From Aphidius gifuensis (taxonomy: Eukaryota > Arthropoda > Insecta > Hymenoptera > Braconidae), in NCBI RefSeq assembly GCF_014905175.1, contig NC_057788.1, positions 6,200,001 through 6,264,000 of the forward strand: a stretch of 64,000 bases of DNA, written 5' to 3'. Under the pieces are notes generated by a model that saw only the letters and a program-made list of their open reading frames with translations, made no database searches and was not told the origin of the DNA. The position numbers were made by a program, and so were the translations under genes. The stretch's first letter is position 1; every line of letters begins with the position of its first letter. Positions 25,000 to 38,700 of this stretch are shown here, one piece after another.

Positions 25000-27900
25000 A
25001 TCTCAATTCTACATTTTCATTAATTTTAAAATATAATAATCATTTTTTCATAAACTCAAGATACCTTTATATATAAACTTGAATTTTTTTATTTTATTTA
25101 TTATATATGCTTCTTTGTAAACCTTTTTTTTTATACTTCCATTCTAATTTTTATTTTATTTATATTTTTTTTTATCACTGACTATTCATCAAAGTGTGAA
25201 TAAAAGCCATCATAAGTTTATTGAAAAACTTTTTTATTGAATTGAATTTATATTTATGTTGTATCGATAAATTGAATATTGATATATTTTTTTTTTTTTT
25301 TCAACAATACGTTGAGCTTTTTTGTGTCACTAGTTCATGTGTTTGATTATCAAACTCATATATAGGCTCAATTCATAAATATTGATTTTTATATTACAAC
25401 CATTGCTTATCATCACCAATTATCATTTTTAAAATGGTTAAAAAAAAAAAGGTTCAAATATTCAACTAAATATTTATTTTATTACTTGTTTCCCGGATGG
25501 AAAAAAAAAATTTATATTGAAAATTTATATCAGCAGTTTTTTATTGCAAGGGTTATTGGGGATGAATTACTTATGAGTTTAAAATAACTGCAATTGCAGT
25601 TTTAAAAAAAATTTACCTTTTTTAAATTGATATTATTATTTATATTGCAATAATTTTTTATTCCTGATAAAAAATTAAAGTTAAAATTTATTTTTTTTTC
25701 ATTTTTTTTTTTTTTAAATTAATTGGTGAATATATTTTACATAATAAAAATAAATTCAAGGTTTTTATAATTTTAATAATAAAAAATAATTACAACAAAA
25801 ATAACACCTTTAATTACTAAAAAAACTTTAGGAGGTCGAGTACTAGTTAAAAAAGTAAAAAAAAGTTGATTTGCACACACGATAATAATTGCTCAAAAGG
25901 CATGAAAATATGAGCTAAAAGCAAGTATGTAAATATAATGAAAATAAAAAAAAAAAAAAATTTAAATATCAAATAACGTGTTTAAGTAATTGATTTTAAA
26001 ATTAAAAAAAAAATATTTATATTATTAATATTTTGTATTAGTAAAAACAATATTCCTTACAAAAAAAAATTAATAAAATTTTTTTTACAATGTATTTTTA
26101 AATTTTAAAAAATTTACTTTAATAATATTTTTAGGGTATAATTATAAAATATTAATAGACATATATTTTTTAATTCTTATATTTAATTTTAAATGAATTT
26201 TCAGTGATAAAATTATATATAAAAATATTATACTCTCACTTTATCAAAATTTTCAATGAGATATATGCATGGAGCTTTTTAGTCTCGGGTCATGCAAAGA
26301 GCTTAATTTAGATCCATTCATATCAAAGCTTGGGAATTAATTACTAACATGGTGGGTGTATGAATATATATATATCATCAAGGTTTGTCCACTCTTGGAC
26401 AGTATGTTTCTCTTGAAGTTATGTATTTTAATATCAAAGTTAGTATATTATATTAATACTGTCAACATTTCTCTGACCCTCACTTTTACTGAAACGCTTA
26501 TTTTCACCTTACAAAGTCAAAGGAATATTGTTATTTATTAAAAAAAAAATAATTTTTAAATATAATTTAAAAAATAGTGTCACAAAATTGAATGAAGAAA
26601 TTACGTTATTTTAAATGAATATAAAAGTTTTATATTAAAAAAACGAAGCTTGCATAACAAAGAGAAACTTATTCGACAAAAAAATATGGAAAAATTTATT
26701 TTACCAAAAAGTTTTATCCTTCCGTAAGAATTTTCCGTAAAAAAAAAAATTTATATTCTATAAAAAAAAAAAATTCAAATAAAAATCCTGCAAGATGAAA
26801 ATCCACGTGCAGTCATATTTGTAAAGAATAACATATAAAGTAAAATATTATCGAAAAATATATTTTTTATACTAGTACTTTGCACTTTGAATTTGATATA
26901 GTGATAAAATGTAAAAGATAGATAATATTCACACTATATATAAACGTGCATAGACACATTTTTCAAGTGGTTTTACGTAGATGGCCTGTTCAAGTACTGT
27001 TGTTGATATTCAAGTATCATCCATCAATATAAAGTATAAAACTTCTTTTTTACCTCAACCATGCAAAACAATTAAAAAAAAAATAAAACTATTTTTTTTT
27101 TTAACGTCAAGTGATGTACATACATCTAAAATCTACACTCCTTCAGATGAAAGTTATCATTTGAAAGTTTACACTTTGCAAATACATATAAAACTTGATA
27201 TAAAATTGATTTTTAAATCATAAAAATAAAAAAAAAAAATATTTGAACTAGAACACGTATTTTTTTATGATATAGATTATTTTATATATAATAAAAATAA
27301 TACAAATACAGTAATGAACATTTAATAGTGACGATTTAAATTTTGCATATCATTAAAAAAAAAAAACAAACAAAGGTAAAATTCATCTCATTTCAGGTAT
27401 AGCTTTTTCTTTTTATTAAAACTGCAGGGCATTTTTTTTTTTTTCTATTTTATTATTATCATTAAAATGAATTATACTTTATTATAAAAATACATCATAT
27501 ATGCATCATAAAATTTGCATTTTATATACTATTGTTATTATGGTTATTATTATAACATTAATACTATAAAAATTGGTCACAATAGCTTGCATAAACCAAC
27601 ATTAAATATACAATTTTATTTTACTGATCTATTGATCTAACAAGAAAAAAAAAAAAAATTAAAAAAAATATAAACGTGATCATTATCTTGAGGAAAAAAA
27701 TTCTTTTAAAAAATACTTCAAGTTATTTTAAATTCCAAGCAAATAAAAGTCTTATATTTTTTAAGGGCTTTACGATATATTTTAAAAATTATTTTTAACT
27801 ATTTTACCTTGAACTCGCAAAATTAGAATTTTTTCAAGTTTTAAATTTAAAAGCTTTTGACTTTTATAAATGTTTTTTAAATTAAAGGATAAATTTTATT

Positions 27901-30900
27901 TTTTGAGGTAGGTAAATTGTTACTTTAATTTAATTCATAATGATAATTTATATTTATGCTAATATACATAGTAGAGAGGTTTACTTATAATGATATTTTT
28001 TTTTTTTTTGCATTATATCTTTTGTTGGAGAGTAGACCAAAGTTATGTTATATGACCTTAGGGAAACTTTTTATAGTAAAACACACGAGAGAGTCGTTAT
28101 TTGTGTTTTGGGAAACAATATATAATTATGGATGCGAAAATATGTATAACCATATAACTATATGTATAACTTGTTCAACTTTGTGGTCACTTTTACACCA
28201 GCTGCAACACTCTCTCTTTATTATAGTTATTTGTTAATGCACACAAACCAAATGGGAACACCGTATAATCTCAATTAAATTCTCACAAACAACATCTTAA
28301 TTACATTAATTTTTTATCAAGTTAAAATATTTAAATGTAATATATAGTATTATTAAAACGAAATTTATATATTATTTGTCTTCATTACTAATCATTTTTT
28401 TAAATATTTATTTATCAAAATATAATCAAGTGGATTTTGATAAAGATTTATTTTTTATACTGTCACGATTAAGTATGTGCACATTTTTTTAAAATTTTAA
28501 AATTAAAATGATTTAAAAACTAATAAAAAGAAAAAATTTATTATAACTGTTTTAATGTTGATACAGTCTTTTTTGTTTACGATATTTTTTAAAAAAATAT
28601 ACGGATATATTACATATATAAACAAACAAGAAATAAAAGAATTTAAAAAACTTTTTTTATCCTTTTATATCAGTTTTAATCTAGTATAAGCCTTGTTTTA
28701 TATTCAACCTCGTATTTTCCTCATTTTCCGGCTATAAATATGAATCATTTCAAGCATAATAATAACGAAATGTATTTTTTAATATTATCTTAATGATTAG
28801 CAAATAAAAAAAAAAATGATTAATAAATGAAATACAAGCTTTATAAATTAAACAAAATTTTTTAAAAAATAATTAAATGACTTTAGCCAAAGTTGATTGT
28901 ATATCCGCATGATTAAAAAAAAAAAAAATGTTTCAAGGAGGGGATTTATGTAATAAAAAAAGTAAATAAAAGAAAAAAAAAATGTAACCATTCACAAAAG
29001 GTGGGGATTGACCAGGATGACTATCCGGTTCTTACATTTTTCTCGTATGTCATCTAAGATACATACAGTTTAAGTCGGATCATACTATCGCATGGTATCG
29101 GGTCACTAACCAGTTATCAAAATTATTTTTCAAATAACACACCTTGTATTTAATTATTTACATTTTTTTTTTTTATTGCCAAAGACGGCCTTTAATATTT
29201 TTATCGTTAAATTGCTGATAGTATACATCGAAACTTTTAACTCCATTTCGTGTGAGTTATTTGAATTTTAATTTTTGTGTATTTGTTATTAATTGTTTAT
29301 ATATTTTATTATTGTTAATAAACAAAAAAAAAAAAAACATTGTATGTGCCTTGTATATCAAATGATTATTATTAAATTATTTCTCATCGTTTAAGTGAGT
29401 GAATAAAATTTATTCCATGAATTTGTGAATTGTTTAATTTATTTTTAAATTTTTTTTGCAATGAATATTATTATTGTTGATGGATTATTATATTATTGTG
29501 TTGAGGTTAGGTGATTTAGGTATGTTGATTGTCATGATATTGTTGTTATTATGGTGTCATGTAATGAATTTTATTATTAACTCAAGTGACTGGAGTTGTA
29601 TAATCATAAATTCGAAGGTCACGTGAATAATATATACTTTAAATATTATGAATGGAGGCGTAGATTTTAAATTATTTCGATTGTTTTTTTTCTTTAGTTA
29701 AATATATTACTGTGTATATTTAATTGCAAATATTTATTACTTCAACAATGGCCTACTTTCTAATTTAATGTGAAAATAAAATTTCTAATTTTTTTATTAT
29801 TTTGTCGATTTATTTAAACGACTCGAATTGACCATTTTTCAATTTTATTTTTATACTTTTTTTTTGTTTTTTAATAGTCTATTTTTCATCAACAATAGAC
29901 AAACAAAAACAATGAAAATTTTCAGTAAAACAAATTGAATAATAAAAAAAAAATTTAATTTGATTTTATACAATTGCGCAGTAATTATTTATACTCTTTT
30001 GTTTTTTTTAAATATTTTTTCTACAAACTCTTGGTAATTCTAGCCAGAAAATTTAATGGAACTTTTTCAATATATATTGTTTATGAAAAAAAAAAACAAT
30101 GACATAAGAACAATTATTTTTTTAAAAAATCTTTCCTTTAATTATGATAATTTTTTTATATTGTTTCTTTTTTTTTTTTGATGCTCAAATAATATAATGA
30201 ATGGATGATGGCTTATGAATATTCCATACGACAATTATGTTTTTCTAAGTTGATTACTGTAAAGCACAAAAGTCCTTCAGTTATACACGGACAAAAATTT
30301 TATACATCTATTCACATTTTGTATTTTTAATTTATTATTTTAATGTAAAAAAATAAATTGTTTCAACTTTTATAAATAAAAAAAAAGGAAATACTTTATC
30401 ATTGTTAAATCAAATTTGTTTTAATATTATTTTTAATATAAAACTACGAAAAATTTCCATACTTGAATAATGCAAAAGTAGCAACTTTATTTATTCAATA
30501 ATTTAAATTATAAATTTCACTGTTCATTCATTTAAATATAATCTTCTTATATAGATGGTCTATTAAAATTACAAGTCAATGAAGGCCTCAAAAATAATTA
30601 ATTCCATTTACCGATATTGTTATAAATACTTTAAAGCTTGAAAAAAAATCAAGTTTAAATAATTTATTGATGAAAAAGTGTTCAAACTACCTGAAGTGTA
30701 AAAAAATCTAAATTTTAATTACATAGGAATTTATTTTACGGAAGAAATCTAGAGTAGTTATTATTTTACGTTAAAAAAAGTGAAAAAAAAAATTCGAAAT
30801 TACAATGTAAATGTACTGTAAGAATTGTTTCGTAAATAAAAACTTTTTTTAAATCGAAAAACTTCAGGGAAAAATCATGCAAGATAAAAACCCCTCAGGC

Positions 30901-32080
30901 GTAAAAAAAAACAAAAAAAATTACGAGACAGATGATGTATTCAGTTGATAAATAAATTACGACTTGAAAAATTAATAATATATTTTTTAATTCAATTACG
31001 TAACTGTTGAATTTTTGCAATCACATTGAGTGCAGCTACTTTGTTTGTAATTATACTTGAACTGTCTTTAAATAAACTTCGATAAATGTTTTTATATTAA
31101 TTTTTTTAAACATTAATGTTCACAATATTGATTTAAAACTGGAAAGTTTATTCCATACCCAAAAAAAGAAAGAAAACCACAAAAATATTACAGCAGTATT
31201 TTTTGTTTTTTAATATTTTATTTATTCCACGCATTCTAATGGCTTTCGGATACCAAGTCTGATAAAAAAAATATTATTTTTTCGTTTTTAATTTATCTCG
31301 CAGACCGTATTCTACATTATCATATTTTTTTTTCCTTATCTCTATTTTTTTTTTGCAACTTTCCTCAGCAAGACAACAACAAAAAAAATTTCCGCGGTTT
31401 ATTATCACTATATATATGGTTTGCTGAATGTGCTTTAGTTTACCTTGGATCTAAAATTATTTTACTTAGGGTTTTAAAAAAAAAAAAAAGAAACCATACT
31501 GCAAAGTATGCATACACACAGTTATTTCAACATTCAAATTTTTTTTCGCTGAGTTTTGCACTAAAAGCATCTGATAATTAAAAAAAAAAAAATAATAAAA
31601 AACTTATATATTTTTTCTATTAATTTTTTTGTTTTTTAGTTCAAGTTTTTTCATATCAGATAATTACCCCATTGTCATTTCACAATGATAAACAATTTGG
31701 TATAATTTTGGTTATTAATTATTTCATCATACCGTATAAACACAAAATACAATTACAAATAATTTCAATCAAACATGTAATATTATTTACATGAATTTTA
31801 AACGCTATAAAATTTTCAAAAATATTAACTTTGTTGTGTTATATATTTATATCACACTGGCATATAATTTCAACTTTACTGTTAATTAAATTCGACACTC
31901 CCTTTTTGAACAATTTATAATATACATAAAATATCAACTAATAATTTTGGTATTTAAAAATTCATAGAAAAATTAACATAATTAAAATTAAATTTATGAA
32001 AAAAAAAAAAATCTTTAATATTAATATTTTTTTGATCCAATGAATTTCGTTAATGTATTATTTATTTTTTTAATTTCAGA
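25000..32080. other. AT-rich gene-poor region upstream of Glut1
   Basis: About 7 kb with many A/T homopolymers and no supported gene. A GC-richer block at 28985-29110 (GGTGGGGATTGACCAGGATG and following) stands out and could be a regulatory element. Short open frames here are AT-rich, lack family features and are not reported as genes. Confidence 0.5.
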
Positions 32081-32200
32081 CTTAAAAAATTGCTGAATGA
32101 AAGTTGAAAATAAAAATTATTTTTTTATCAACCCTGAACGTGGTGGTTTTCAACTGCAAACAAGGGTAATTTATTGACGGTTTACGTGAACCGGAACACA

Positions 32201-32233
32201 ATGGATTTGTCAAGTTTTTGTCAGGCCTTCAGA
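32201..32233 (+). other. Candidate alternative first coding exon of Glut1 (MDLSSFCQAFR)
   Basis: ATG opens an 11-codon frame, MDLSSFCQAFR, ending exactly at a strong donor, AGA|GTGAGT. The phase is 0, which matches the transporter-core exon at 37620 (GLTFFLAY...) and the coiled-coil exon at 37234. Spliced to the former it would give a GLUT of ordinary length with a short N-terminus. Spliced to the exon at 32735 it would instead be an upstream open frame in the 5'UTR. A possible acceptor (TTTCAG) lies near 32080. Inference from splice signal, phase and start codon. Confidence 0.45.
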
Positions 32234-32734
32234 GTGAGTTTATTTTATTTAATTATAATCAATTTTCCTTGTCCTTCAAATATTTATTATTCCTTCATAC
32301 ATACTTTTCAATAAAAATATATTATCTCCAAGGTTTAAATTGAAAAATATTTATTTTTAATTGTGGAAAGTTTTTTTAATTTTCAAATTAATTGGTTCTT
32401 TTTACCCTTGAATATATCTAATGGTAATTATATCTCGGATATAAATATTTTATATAATCTAATGATGATGATGAATGAATTTTAATTTTAATATACATAT
32501 TTAATTTTAATATACATATGTATATTTAGTCTTATAATTTTTAAATATAATATTATAATTTAATTTTGTAAAACCATGTATATAATTTTAATTCCCAAAT
32601 GTATAAAACAACATCAACTATCCCCAATAATGTCACCAAGTATTAATTAAAACAAATATATGTTAACATAAAAAAAATAAATGTTATTTTTTTTTTAAAT
32701 TAAAAAAAAATAAAATAAATAAATAGCACATACG

Positions 32735-35700
32735 ATGGCCGACTCACACGGCTTCAAGCCAATAGATAAACAATCAAACGGTGCTGCATCAGTTGATTCC
32801 GAGTGTCTTTATGAAGAAATAACAAATGCATTAAATAAAGAAAATATTAGTGCTGAATCACTTGAACGTGCACGTAAAAAAAGAAAATTATTACATGAAG
32901 AAGATTCATCATCATCACCAAGACAACAACAACAACAAAAAATAACAAATAGATCTGGACGTTATACACTAGAAGATAATCATTATCATCATCGTCATCA
33001 ACATCATCATCACCATCATCAACAACAACAACATCATCATCATCATCAACAATCACAATCACAACCACATACACCACGTCGTTATAGTGTTGCTGAGGGA
33101 CAAACACAAACAACTGGAAGTAGTGGATTACATAAAGAAGAACCATTTGACTTCAGTGTGGAGGAACAATATGCAACACATGGTTATTATGGAGATAATG
33201 TACCAGTTGGTCCATTTGAAGCATCAGCAACATTTAAGCTGACTAGAGGAGGTCCTACTTCACGTTATTTACAATCAACTGGTACTCAATATCATAATTA
33301 TCAACATTATTCGGGTAGTTTAAGAATTCCTGGTAGAAGAACACGTCAACATTATTACAGACGTGATCCATTTAGTAATGCGACGCAGGAAGAAATACGT
33401 CCTGAGGATGATGAAGCAACTCTCAGGGAGATGCTTATAAGGTACGTCTCCAGGACCAAAATACAAACATCACTATTTGTTTTTTTTTTTTTTTTAATTG
33501 ACTTGCACTTTATGTCTGACGAAGATAAATTATTTTATTTTTTTTTTTTAATATTCCCAATTAATGTATTTTCTTTTTTTTTTTTTTGTCTCTCTATGTT
33601 TGATAAAAATTTCAACAGTCAACAATGATTTTTCAATTATAAAAAAAAATATTTAATTGAAATTTTTAATCAACATTGTATATAGATGTATAAAAATTGT
33701 TTTTTTTTTTCAAAAAAATCAACGTCATTCAGAGTATAAAATCATTTAGAAATTTTGTTGTTATTATTTTTTTTTTATTGTCAATTTATTGGTAAACAAA
33801 TAGTGTATGCCAGTTTGATAATATTTAATTAAAAATACCAAGGTAGAATGAGACTATTAATATATCTGGTTTTGCAGTGAATAATCCTTTCAATAGATTA
33901 ATATTGAAGAATGTTAATAATAAATTAATCCGGCATTTCAATGTCATTTAGATGTCCTTCATTTTTGTCATCTTTATTATTTATAAAGATTATCATATTA
34001 TAATTTATATTATTTTTTTTTTTTTAATAAACAAAAAAATTATTGTGATAATATTGTGGTTTTAGATGCGACGCTCTCAGGCTTACCACTTATTGCTCAT
34101 ATTTTATTTTATGTTTATCATGGTCAAAAAAAAAAAAAATAATAATCATTTCATACAGCATTCATATACATTGAGACATATCAATATAAAATCCCTTGAT
34201 ATAATAATTCAAGCTTATAGTCATTTCAAACATATAGGCAGGGGTGAGTAAGCTGTCGGCGCGTCGCAAATTGTAAAATTTTCAAATAAACAAAGCTAAT
34301 TTGATATAAAATTAAATTAAATTAAAAAAAAAAAAAATTACACAATGACGAGACGATTATGAGTATACAATATTTAAATCGTTTCGTAATTGTTTAGCGA
34401 TCGACGCCATCAAGCATCTTACTGAACCACGACTGTGTTTCCCAAACTAGGTAAAGCTTACAGAGTCCAATTATTGGTGGAATCGGACCACGTCCTCCAG
34501 CTTCTTGATTGTGGAATAATCACTCGGCGACTGATCGAGAATATTGTGTGTGAAGGGATAAAACAAATTGTGATTTTTAAAAAAATTAAAAATAAAAAAA
34601 AAAAACGCCGAGTGACTTGCGCTGAGCGAAAAATAAAAACAAAAAAAAAATATTATAATTGGCGCAAAAAAAGTAAATAAAAAAAAAGAAATGAACCAAG
34701 AAAAAAATCAAAAACACTTGTGATAATAATATTGTAATAAAAAAAAAAAATAAAAATAAATAGGGAGTGAGTCTGGAAGAAGAAGTGTGTGAGATTATCG
34801 GGCAACATAGAAGGCTACACTGTAGTTTCGGAACACAGCCATGGTCTCCCTATCTCCCAGGTACATAATGACATCATCACTGATCTATATTTAATTAATA
34901 TTTTTATTTTAATATTATTTTTTAATAAATTTATCAATCACTGTGTATCATATTATCCCAAATATCTTTTTTTCTTTTTATAATATTTATATCATCATGA
35001 AAAACATTTTAATTAATATTTTTTTGTTAATTTCTATCTAATAATTAAACACATTTATCCAATAATATTACTCACAAATATACCCCAATAAATATCCAAA
35101 TACTTATTAAATTTTAATACAATCATGCATCGCTGTGCACATCAACAATCAGCATTGAATTATTCATTTCATTATCGTCACAAAACAACAAAACTATTAA
35201 ATTTATATCATCATTAAATTTGTTTTATTCATATTGAATCATTAATCATGCATCGTGACCTTTATTAGACTATTTTTATGATATAAATCCTCATCAAATT
35301 ACATGTTTTATATAATTCATAATATATTCAATTATATGATGATACTATATAGAGAGACAAGTACTTGATTAAAAATAAGTGCACAGCATTTTTAGCTGTA
35401 ATTTATCCAATTTTTAATATTTCTAATCACTACCCCCTTAAACCCCCTCACTATCTTTTCTATTTAAAAATTTTTTATTGCAAAAAAAATCAAGATAATG
35501 TCGACTATTATAAAAAAGAAAATTTATTATTATTTTATTGTTATAAATATTCAAAAAATTAATGATCGATATTAACTTGTTGTCAATAAAAAAAATAGTA
35601 AAATTATTTTCTTTTCTTTTAGTTGCATTTGTATTTAATTTAAAAAAAAAAATTATTTACTTAATGATTGTATATTGAGTATATATTTTTTTCCTTGATA

Positions 35701-38700
35701 TTATTTTTCAATATAAATAGAATAATAAATTAATAATAATAATTAAACTGGTTTTGTAAAATGAATAATAAAAAAAAAAAAAATATATAAAACAAGTCCA
35801 GGCGAGCTTTCAATATAATATTGATCCAATAGCCTCAATGTATTGTATTATTTTTTTAAATTAAAAAAAAAAAAAACAATAACTGAAACAGTCATTTTGT
35901 ATAATGGATAAACATGTTATGATGGAGTTGAACACAATGGATCTCAACAGAGTATTTTAAATATAAAATAGTAATTTTTTTTTTTTTTTTTTTGATAAAA
36001 AAATTTAAATTAAATTATAAATTGCATTTGTAAAAATAAAAAAAAATAAAATATTATTTCAATGATAATTAATTGATAAAGTTGTAAAATGTCAAATGTT
36101 TTGAGCTTGTTAAAATTTTTTATAGTTTATTTTTATGTAATTCTTCGACATTGTTTTTTATGACTTTTTTTAAACGGCTATATAAAATTACAGTATAGAA
36201 TTACACTGTGTTGAGAGAATATTCATGTTCAACAATTTTCAAACATGTTTATTCTGTTGAATTAAATATTGTATCGTAAAAAAGATGTAAAAAAAAAAAA
36301 AATATATGAAATATTCATAGTGGCTAATGTGTATGTGTCGCAGTCTGCAGAAGCAGGTCAGCGTCATGAGCATGAACTTAAGTGCCAAGCTGGATGAGCT
36401 ACAACGTGGTGATCGTCAGCTTGAAACTACTGTTGCACTATGTGAGATACGTACACAATTACAGGAACTCACTAAAAGTGTTGAGTCCTGTCAAAGTGAG
36501 GTCAGCGAGGTCAAGCGAGACATGGTAGCAATTAAGGTACAATCACTCCTTGCATTATCAAAAAAAAAAAAAAACAAAAAAAGAAAAAAAGGATATTTAT
36601 AGTTTCTAGTATGTCTTCCCTGGCAACGTGATACTCGAAATTTAAAATAATATTTTTTTTTTCTTCTTTCGTCTTGGATAAAATACTCATTTGACATATC
36701 AATTTTATTATTGGTAATTCATCAGAGGTATATCCAAAAACAGATGGAAATAAACGAAAAAAAAAATATTATTTATGTGTGAAAGATTGTTGCAGTTAAA
36801 ACTGACCACTTGATTAGCCATGAAGAAAATACTAAACTTATTTTTAGTAGCTAATTAAGTAGCCAGTTTTAGCTGCGTACACCAGGTGATCCTAATTTTC
36901 ATGTAGATGAATTTATTATACTCGTTACAAAACAAAAAATCACCCATCTCTCGCATTTGTTGAAAAATAAATTTTTCTCTCCAAACAAATGTTGAGAAAA
37001 AGAAGAAAAAAAAAATTTTTTTTTTATTTTCATTTATGCTAATGAATACCTATATGTTTCAAGCATATAAAAAAAAATGTAAATATATCTTTTCTTTTTT
37101 TTTTTTCAACGTTGAATATATTAATAAGTAAATGTACTTATTGTACATACTGGCCTATTTTTTGGGGGCCAAAATGAACATGAATCATGAGTTGCTTGTA
37201 AAGAGTGTTGTTCTTGTGTCGTATGTAATACAGCACGAGTTGGATACAGTTCAGCAGGTGAAAGAAGAAATTGAAGAATTACGTGAATATGTTGACAGAC
37301 TTGAGGAACATTCACACAGACGAAAATTAAGATTATTACAACAGGTTCGCGAATGCATGGAATCAATAATATTTACGTCATTTATTATTACTATTATTAT
37401 TATTTATATTTTTATGTTATTGTATATTTTTTCATCTAATATTATAATAATAAATAAAGCAAAAGAAAAAGCAAGCAAGCACTGTTATATTTATTTTTAA
37501 TTTTGTCAATGTGTTTATTTTTATTATTTCCATTATTATTATTATTTTGCATATGTATTATTGTTGTTAATTTTAATTATTTTATTTTTTTTATTATAAT
37601 GACTATATATTCGTTTCAGGGACTGACATTTTTCCTAGCATATGCAATATTTGCTGCTGTACTTGGAATGTTACAATTTGGTTACAATACTGGAGTTATA
37701 AATGCACCACAAAAAGTAAGTTATAATATTAAAAATCATAGAGAAAAAATATTAATATATATTTATTTAAATTTTAGAATATTGAAAATTTTATGAAAGA
37801 TGTTTATAAAGATCGATATGGTGAAGATATGTCAGCAAAAGCTGTACAAAAATGGTACTCTGTTGCTGTTAGTATATTTGCAATTGGTGGTATGGTTGGT
37901 GGTTTTAGTGGTGGTCTAATTGCCAACAAATTTGGCAGGTAAGTAAAATAATAAAATAAAAATAAATTAATATTAATAAAAATAATAATGATTATTTAAA
38001 TTTAATAAAAAAAAACAGAAAAGGGGGCTTATTGTTAAACAACGTGCTGGGAATCGTGGGGGCATGCCTAATGGGTTTTACAAAAGTTGCAAAATCATAT
38101 GAGATATTGTTTTTGGGTCGTTTTATAATTGGTATTAATTGTGGATTAAATACATCATTAGTACCTATGTACATATCGGAAATAGCACCATTGAACCTTA
38201 GAGGTGGCCTAGGCACGGTAAATCAGCTCGCTGTTACGGTGGGTCTTCTAATCTCTCAGGTGTTGGGAATTGAAAAAATACTTGGTACTGATGAAAATTG
38301 GCCAATATTACTTGGTCTTGCAATTGTACCAGCAATTGCCCAGCTTGTATTACTACCAATATGTCCAGAATCACCAAGGTAATTAATAAAATATAAATGA
38401 AAAAAAAAAATAAATAAATAATAATCGAAAATTTCTATAATTATTATCAAGATATTTACTTATAACAAAACAATGGGAAGAAGAATCACGTCGTGCATTG
38501 AGAAGATTAAGAGCAAGTAATCAAGTTGAAGAAGATATTGAAGAAATGAGAGCTGAAGAAAGAGCTCAACAGGCTGAATCGACAATTTCAATGAGTGAAT
38601 TAATATGCAGTCCAACACTACGTGCACCACTTGTTATTGGTGTGGTCATGCAACTATCACAACAACTTTCTGGTATCAATGCTGTAAGTTTTTTATTCAA

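Noticed and set aside
32847..33146. 99-codon minus-strand frame rich in Asp and Val
   Set aside because: It is the antisense shadow of the His/Gln repeat in the Glut1 first exon.
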